64,000 nucleotides of DNA from Mesobacillus harenae (lineage in GTDB: Bacteria > Bacillota > Bacilli > Bacillales > Cytobacillaceae): assembly GCF_013343715.1 (NCBI RefSeq), contig NZ_JABUNR010000020.1, positions 19,919 through 83,918 of the forward strand. The letters are read 5' to 3'. The position numbers were made by a program, and so were the translations under genes. The notes under the pieces were generated by a model. It ran no database searches. It worked only from the letters and a program-made list of their open reading frames with translations, and had not been told where the DNA came from. This document shows, one piece after another, positions 60,425-64,000 of this stretch (its first letter is position 1; the number at the start of each line of letters is the position of its first letter).

Positions 60425-60560
60425 AGTAGTTGATTGGAGCATAAGTCGCTTGACTCCAGCGGGATCAGCGGGACAGGTGAGACCCCGCAAGAGCGAAGCG
60501 ATGAGGAGGCTCACCGCACGCCCCGCGGAAAGCAAGCGACTGGAGCGGAAATCAACTACT
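60425..60560 (+). repeat. GC-rich TIR element, short form, copy 5 (best preserved)
   Basis: Perfect 11-bp terminal inverted repeats, AGTAGTTGATT (60425-60435) and AATCAACTACT (60550-60560). Inside, AGTCGCTTG (60444-60452) pairs with CAAGCGACT (60533-60541). The core has GGGACAGGTGAGACCCCGCA and GAGGAGGCTCACCGC. No coding capacity is convincing. Confidence 0.88.
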
Positions 60561-60701
60561 CCGGTTTAAACACCGGCCAAAAAGGGGGCCAGGCGGTTTT
60601 GACACGGTTTTTGTTCTTGGCGCTCAATAGTCCTATTTTTTGTTCTACTTTCCCTATCTTTTCATATTCATATAATAGAATCTGAAAATGGGGTGCGAAA
60701 A

Positions 60702-61145
60702 ATGAAAATAAGTATTCGTTATGCAGTTAAAGAAGACACTAACAAGCTGAGGGATTTATTGCAAAATGCTAATTTAAGTTTAGAGGGGCTTGAGGAAACT
60801 ATTGATTATTTTTTAATAATGGAAGATAGCAATCGAAAAATGATAGCTACGCTGGGAATTGAACCGCTACAATCAGTTGGCCTGCTGAGGTCGTTTGTTG
60901 TGTCAGGCAGTCTATCTGAACAGCATATTATTATGATGTTCGACCATATGCTCCAGCTGGCAAGGGAAAAAGCTTTAACCTCTCTCTATCTTGCCTCCAA
61001 TAAGCAGAATGCCTTAACATTTTTTGAAGAAATAGGATTTCGAGCTGTTTCAAAGCAGGAAATTCCCAAGGATTTATATCATTCATCACATTTAAAGAAC
61101 ATTTTAAATGTGGATAACTCAACGATTATGGAATTAAACCTTTAA
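60702..61145 (+). CDS. ywlB: GNAT family acetyltransferase YwlB
   Basis: A 147-residue GNAT-type acetyltransferase. The N-terminal RYAVKEDTNKLRDLLQNANL, the beta strand IATLGIEPLQSVGLLRSFVV and the C-terminal FFEEIGFRAVSKQEIP, typical of GNAT folds, are visible; the acetyl-CoA loop is weak. ATG 60702 follows GGGGTG; GTG 60693 overlaps it. A TATAAT at 60671-60676 may be its -10. Position before ywlC marks the return to conserved order. Substrate unknown. Confidence 0.8.
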   Translation: MKISIRYAVKEDTNKLRDLLQNANLSLEGLEETIDYFLIMEDSNRKMIATLGIEPLQSVGLLRSFVVSGSLSEQHIIMMFDHMLQLAREKALTSLYLASNKQNALTFFEEIGFRAVSKQEIPKDLYHSSHLKNILNVDNSTIMELNL

Positions 61146-61166
61146 TTTGTGGATATGTTCAAAAAG

Positions 61167-61208
61167 TTATCCACAAAATCATCAATGTTATACACAAAAT
61201 GTGGATAA
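61167..61208. other. DnaA-box cluster upstream of ywlC
   Basis: TTATCCACA (61167-61175), TTATACACA (61188-61196) and TGTGGATAA (61200-61208) all match TTATNCACA perfectly. Further near-boxes are TGTGGATAT (61148-61156) and three one-mismatch boxes in the first 60 bases of ywlC. Confidence 0.85.
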
Positions 61209-61212
61209 AAAC

Positions 61213-61241
61213 TTGTGTTCGCATTTGTCTTCTTTTATACT
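61213..61241 (+). promoter_or_regulatory. Candidate promoter of ywlC
   Basis: TTGTGT (61213-61218), 17 bases, TATACT (61236-61241). It abuts the DnaA boxes, so DnaA binding may affect it. Confidence 0.45.
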
Positions 61242-61331
61242 TTCATAGATAATAATCCTAAGAAGCTATAAATAAAGGGATTAACGAACTAGATTCGGGA
61301 CCAAGGTCCCATTAATTAAAGGTGGATTCAA

Positions 61332-62375
61332 ATGGAAACAAAGGTTTGGCTAGTGGATAAGTTTGTGGATGAATTAATAACATATCCACAAGTCCAAGAA
61401 GCAGCAGGTTTTTTACAAAAAAACGAAGTAGTAGCTTTTCCAACTGAAACCGTTTACGGACTTGGCGGAAATGCCCAAAGTGACAAAGCGGTCGAGAGAA
61501 TTTTCAAAGCTAAGGGACGTCCCAGCGATAACCCGCTCATTATCCACATAGCGGACTCCCAGCAGTTAGGGAAGTTTGTTTCAGAAATTCCGGAAAAGGC
61601 AGCAATCTTGATAGAAAAGTTTTGGCCTGGTCCGTTAACAATTATTTTTAACAAGAAAGAAGGAGTGCTTTCTGATCTCGCTACAGCGGGACTTTCCACT
61701 GTGGCTGTTAGAATGCCGGACCATCCGCTCGCCCTGGCGGTTATTAAGGCTGCTGGCCTGCCGATTGCGGCACCAAGTGCTAATCTATCCGGCAGGCCGA
61801 GCCCGACGACTGCCCGTCATGTCCAGGATGATCTATTCGGAAGAATTTCAGGCATTCTTGATGGCGGACCTACTGGTGTAGGGGTAGAGTCGACTGTTAT
61901 TGATTGTACGGAAAACATTCCGGTTATCCTTAGGCCAGGTGGAGTGACCGCAGAACAGCTGCAGGAAGTACTAGGAGAGGTTCGTTTTGATCCGGCACTG
62001 ACTGATTCGGCTCAAGCTCCTAAGTCTCCTGGAATGAAGTATCGTCATTATGCTCCCGATGCGCCCTTCTATCTTGTGGATGCCGGTAAACCCTTCATTC
62101 AGGAACTAATTCTCCAAAAACAAGCAGAAGGTTTAACGGTTGGGGTATTAACGACTGAGGAAGCGAAAGACTTTTATAAGGCAGACATCGTATACAGCTG
62201 CGGGCACAGAAATCGGCTTGAAACAGTTGCAGAAGCTTTATATGATACTTTACGAGCCTTTAACAACACAAATGCCGATATCATTTTCGGAGAAGTTTTC
62301 CCGGAAAAAGGCGTAGGCACTGCGGTCATGAACCGGCTAAAAAAAGCATCAGGACACAATATCATTACAGAATAA
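61332..62375 (+). CDS. ywlC: L-threonylcarbamoyladenylate synthase (Sua5/TsaC2)
   Basis: Makes threonylcarbamoyl-AMP from Thr, bicarbonate and ATP for the tRNA t6A modification. The 347 residues contain the N-terminal YrdC domain (about 20-205) with FPTETVYGLGGNA, KGRPSDNPLIIHI and APSANLSGRPSPT, and the C-terminal Sua5 domain (about 235-345) after the PxxPGMKYRHYAP-type linker. AAAGGTGG precedes the ATG. It is the last conserved gene before the insertion element. Confidence 0.94.
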   Translation: METKVWLVDKFVDELITYPQVQEAAGFLQKNEVVAFPTETVYGLGGNAQSDKAVERIFKAKGRPSDNPLIIHIADSQQLGKFVSEIPEKAAILIEKFWPGPLTIIFNKKEGVLSDLATAGLSTVAVRMPDHPLALAVIKAAGLPIAAPSANLSGRPSPTTARHVQDDLFGRISGILDGGPTGVGVESTVIDCTENIPVILRPGGVTAEQLQEVLGEVRFDPALTDSAQAPKSPGMKYRHYAPDAPFYLVDAGKPFIQELILQKQAEGLTVGVLTTEEAKDFYKADIVYSCGHRNRLETVAEALYDTLRAFNNTNADIIFGEVFPEKGVGTAVMNRLKKASGHNIITE

Positions 62376-62450
62376 AAAAGCGGAGCCGATTTCTTGTTAA
62401 AAAAAAGCACCGAAATTGACTTTGGTTCGAGCATATCTGCTTAAATTAAT

Positions 62451-62564
62451 TTAGAATAATTATCGTCTTGGAATATATTCGTTTTTTATGGAATATATCA
62501 AATTTTTATGGAAAATATCTGTGTTTTCATGGAATATATTTAATTTTTATGGAATATAATCCTC
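62451..62564 (+). repeat. ATGGAATATA array, copy 3 (5 units)
   Basis: The leader TTAGAATAATTATCGTC (62451-62467) is followed by units starting at 62468, 62488, 62508, 62529 and 62549 (20, 20, 21, 20 bp apart). The conserved half is again (A/T)TGGAATATA. The array ends about 15 bases before the IS256-type left end. Confidence 0.88.
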
Positions 62565-62579
62565 ACTAAATTTGAAGGG

Positions 62580-64000
62580 CAGTCAAGTCCTGATTATTGT
62601 GTAAATTCAATGGCAAGTGTTTTCAACTAGAACTTTTGTAATCTCTATCCATTACCTTTTCATTTTTTTAGCGAAGTTTCCATGGGCTTTTTATTTCCAT
62701 ATCCGGGAAGGAAATGGAGCTGAAAATTAACTTCGTTACTTACTGAGTGACTTTCTTACAGAGTAGGCGGACTCCTGATATTGCATTAGGACGGCGCCAA
62801 CCAGTCGAAATGCAGATTGGGTATTAGGAAAGACACGAACAACTTTTTCCCTCCTGCGGACCTCCTGATTTAATCGTTCAAGTGAATTAGTGCTTCGGAT
62901 GTGGCAGCGTACCTTTTCTGGATAGTTCATATATTGTATGGTATCTTCAAAACCTTCATCCAATATAGCGAGGGCTTTTTCATATTTAGTTTCATCCCCA
63001 AACCGTGTCATTAATTCATCTTTAAACTGGCGTATATCTTCAATCGTAACGGCTTCAAATATACGCTTGATCATCGTACGGATTTCAGCCGAGTCTTTCT
63101 TGGGGATTTTCCCTATAACATTCCGTTTGAAATGTACGTTGCATCTTTGCCATGCAGTTCCGATAAATTCACGCTGTATTGCTTTCTGAAGTCCTTGGTG
63201 GGCATCAGATATGACAAGTTTAGGTGATTGAAGTCCACGAGACTTAAGCTGCTGAAAGAAACGGCTCCAACTCTCGTAATTTTCCGTATGGTCAACGCTT
63301 AAGCCAAGTATTTCACGTTTGTTTTTCTCCGTAATAGCTGTAGCAATATAAACGGCTTTTGAGACAACACGGTGGTGCTCACGTACTTTTATATACATGG
63401 CATCTACAAAAAGATAAGGATAGTAGGATGTATTTAAGGGCCGCTTGGCCCAATCGTTAACAATGGGGTCGAGCTTCTGAGTAAGTGATGAAACAAATGA
63501 TTTAGAGATGTTTTCACCACAAAGCTGCTCCACAATATTAGTAACCTTCCGGGTAGAGACACCATTGATGACCATCTCTAACATGGAGATTACCAGGGCC
63601 TGGTCGCAACGGGCATACTTTTCGAATACCGATGTTGAAAATTCACCATTGCGAGTCCTAGGCACCTTCAGCTTTAATTTACCAATACTCATTGTTAGTT
63701 CACGTTCATAGTAGCCGTTTCGATAGTCACGACGTTCATCGGAGCGTTCATAGGTACCAACATGTAAAAATTCATCTCTCTCTTTTTCCATGAATTCATT
63801 TAAGACTAAAACAATGGCTGATTTAACAACCACTTCAATATTAGAATTCATAACCGATTCTTTTAAAACATCAATATCTAGGTTAAACTGTAATTGAGTC
63901 ATTATTATTCCTCTCTTCATTGTTATCGTGGTAGAAAACAGTGTTGCCAAGAGTGAATAAAATGACTCTTTCTTTTTACACAATTATATGGACTTAATCT
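62580..64000 (-). mobile_element. IS256-family insertion sequence (right end at or past window edge)
   Basis: The transposase gene is flanked by imperfect inverted repeats: AAGTCCTGATTATTGTGTAAA at 62585-62605, against the reverse complement of the last bases, AAGTCCATATAATTGTGTAAA. About 18 of 21 positions match. The outermost bases differ, so the exact ends and the target duplication cannot be fixed, and the right end may lie beyond 64000. Confidence 0.8.
62736..63902 (-). CDS. IS256-family transposase
   Basis: A 388-residue DDE transposase of the Transposase_mut (IS256) family. The catalytic residues are Asp in LFVDAMYIKV (about 167), Asp in VISDAHQGLQ (about 233) and Glu in RSTNSLERLNQE (about 341). 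YERSDERRDYRNGYYER and KLKVPRTRNGEF mark the N-terminal DNA-binding part. The start ATG 63902 follows GAGAGGA; longer in-frame starts would run into the terminal repeat. The frame is intact, so it may be active. Confidence 0.93.
   Translation of the reverse strand: MTQLQFNLDIDVLKESVMNSNIEVVVKSAIVLVLNEFMEKERDEFLHVGTYERSDERRDYRNGYYERELTMSIGKLKLKVPRTRNGEFSTSVFEKYARCDQALVISMLEMVINGVSTRKVTNIVEQLCGENISKSFVSSLTQKLDPIVNDWAKRPLNTSYYPYLFVDAMYIKVREHHRVVSKAVYIATAITEKNKREILGLSVDHTENYESWSRFFQQLKSRGLQSPKLVISDAHQGLQKAIQREFIGTAWQRCNVHFKRNVIGKIPKKDSAEIRTMIKRIFEAVTIEDIRQFKDELMTRFGDETKYEKALAILDEGFEDTIQYMNYPEKVRCHIRSTNSLERLNQEVRRREKVVRVFPNTQSAFRLVGAVLMQYQESAYSVRKSLSK

Overview
The window is a stretch of chromosome from an endospore-forming, low-GC Gram-positive bacterium of the Bacillaceae. 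The evidence is the sporulation genes (rsfA, spo0F, spoIIR, pbpG), strong Shine-Dalgarno sequences with frequent GTG/TTG starts, a CTP-attenuated pyrG leader, and a gene order that follows the Bacillus subtilis pta-lipL-rsfA-ywfO-ywgA-ywhBCD-pbpG-speEB-ywiB-argS-uvsE-clsB-fadF-acdA-rpoE-pyrG-ywjG-spo0F-fbaA-tal-murAB-glpX-rho-rpmE-tdk-prfA-prmC-spoIIR-ywlBC block almost gene for gene. Repeat content points to a Mesobacillus/Neobacillus/Cytobacillus-like lineage rather than B. subtilis itself, but the species cannot be fixed from sequence alone. No rRNA, tRNA or CRISPR array was seen.

Layout. 1-4.8 kb: end of pta, lipoyl transfer (lipL), forespore regulator rsfA, a DUF1450 protein, and the HD hydrolase ywfO with ywgA. 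5.5-9.6 kb: ywhB, ywhC, ywhD and penicillin-binding protein pbpG. 9.7-14 kb: polyamine genes speE and speB, then ywiB-argS. 14-16.3 kb: reverse-strand clsB and uvsE. 16.4-28.3 kb: a fatty-acid and branched-chain acyl-CoA oxidation region with fadF, thiolase, 3-hydroxyacyl-CoA dehydrogenase, two acyl-CoA dehydrogenases, a TetR regulator and the fused B12-dependent mutase icmF. 28.4-43.1 kb: a conserved housekeeping run from rpoE to prmC. 43.6 kb: spoIIR.

44.3-60.6 kb sits between spoIIR and ywlB, where B. subtilis has no comparable set, and looks like an accessory insert. It holds a metallo-beta-lactamase-fold protein, an MFS exporter, a two-subunit-type acyl-CoA dehydrogenase pair diverging from an acyl-CoA ligase plus a complete peptide-type ABC importer with fused ATPases, a FapR-box-controlled KAS II (fabF-like), a small cupin and a SigB-type KGG-repeat stress protein. 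The conserved order resumes with ywlB and ywlC and the window ends in an IS256-family element.

Regulation can be read directly at several places: a SigH promoter at spo0F; a SigF/G-like promoter at rsfA; a SigB-like promoter at the stress gene; related operator palindromes at fadF and the thiolase gene; a FapR-like box at fabF; reiterative-transcription attenuation at pyrG; and DnaA-box clusters upstream of ywlC and downstream of pyrG.

The least explained content is repetitive DNA. There are three dispersed intergenic families: arrays of 20-bp ATGGAATATA units behind a shared leader; a modular palindromic family that usually begins a few bases after stop codons; and a GC-rich element with terminal inverted repeats and a conserved stem. 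A fourth, a GGTGACAGGCACC hairpin, occurs twice. These are the best candidates for something undescribed.
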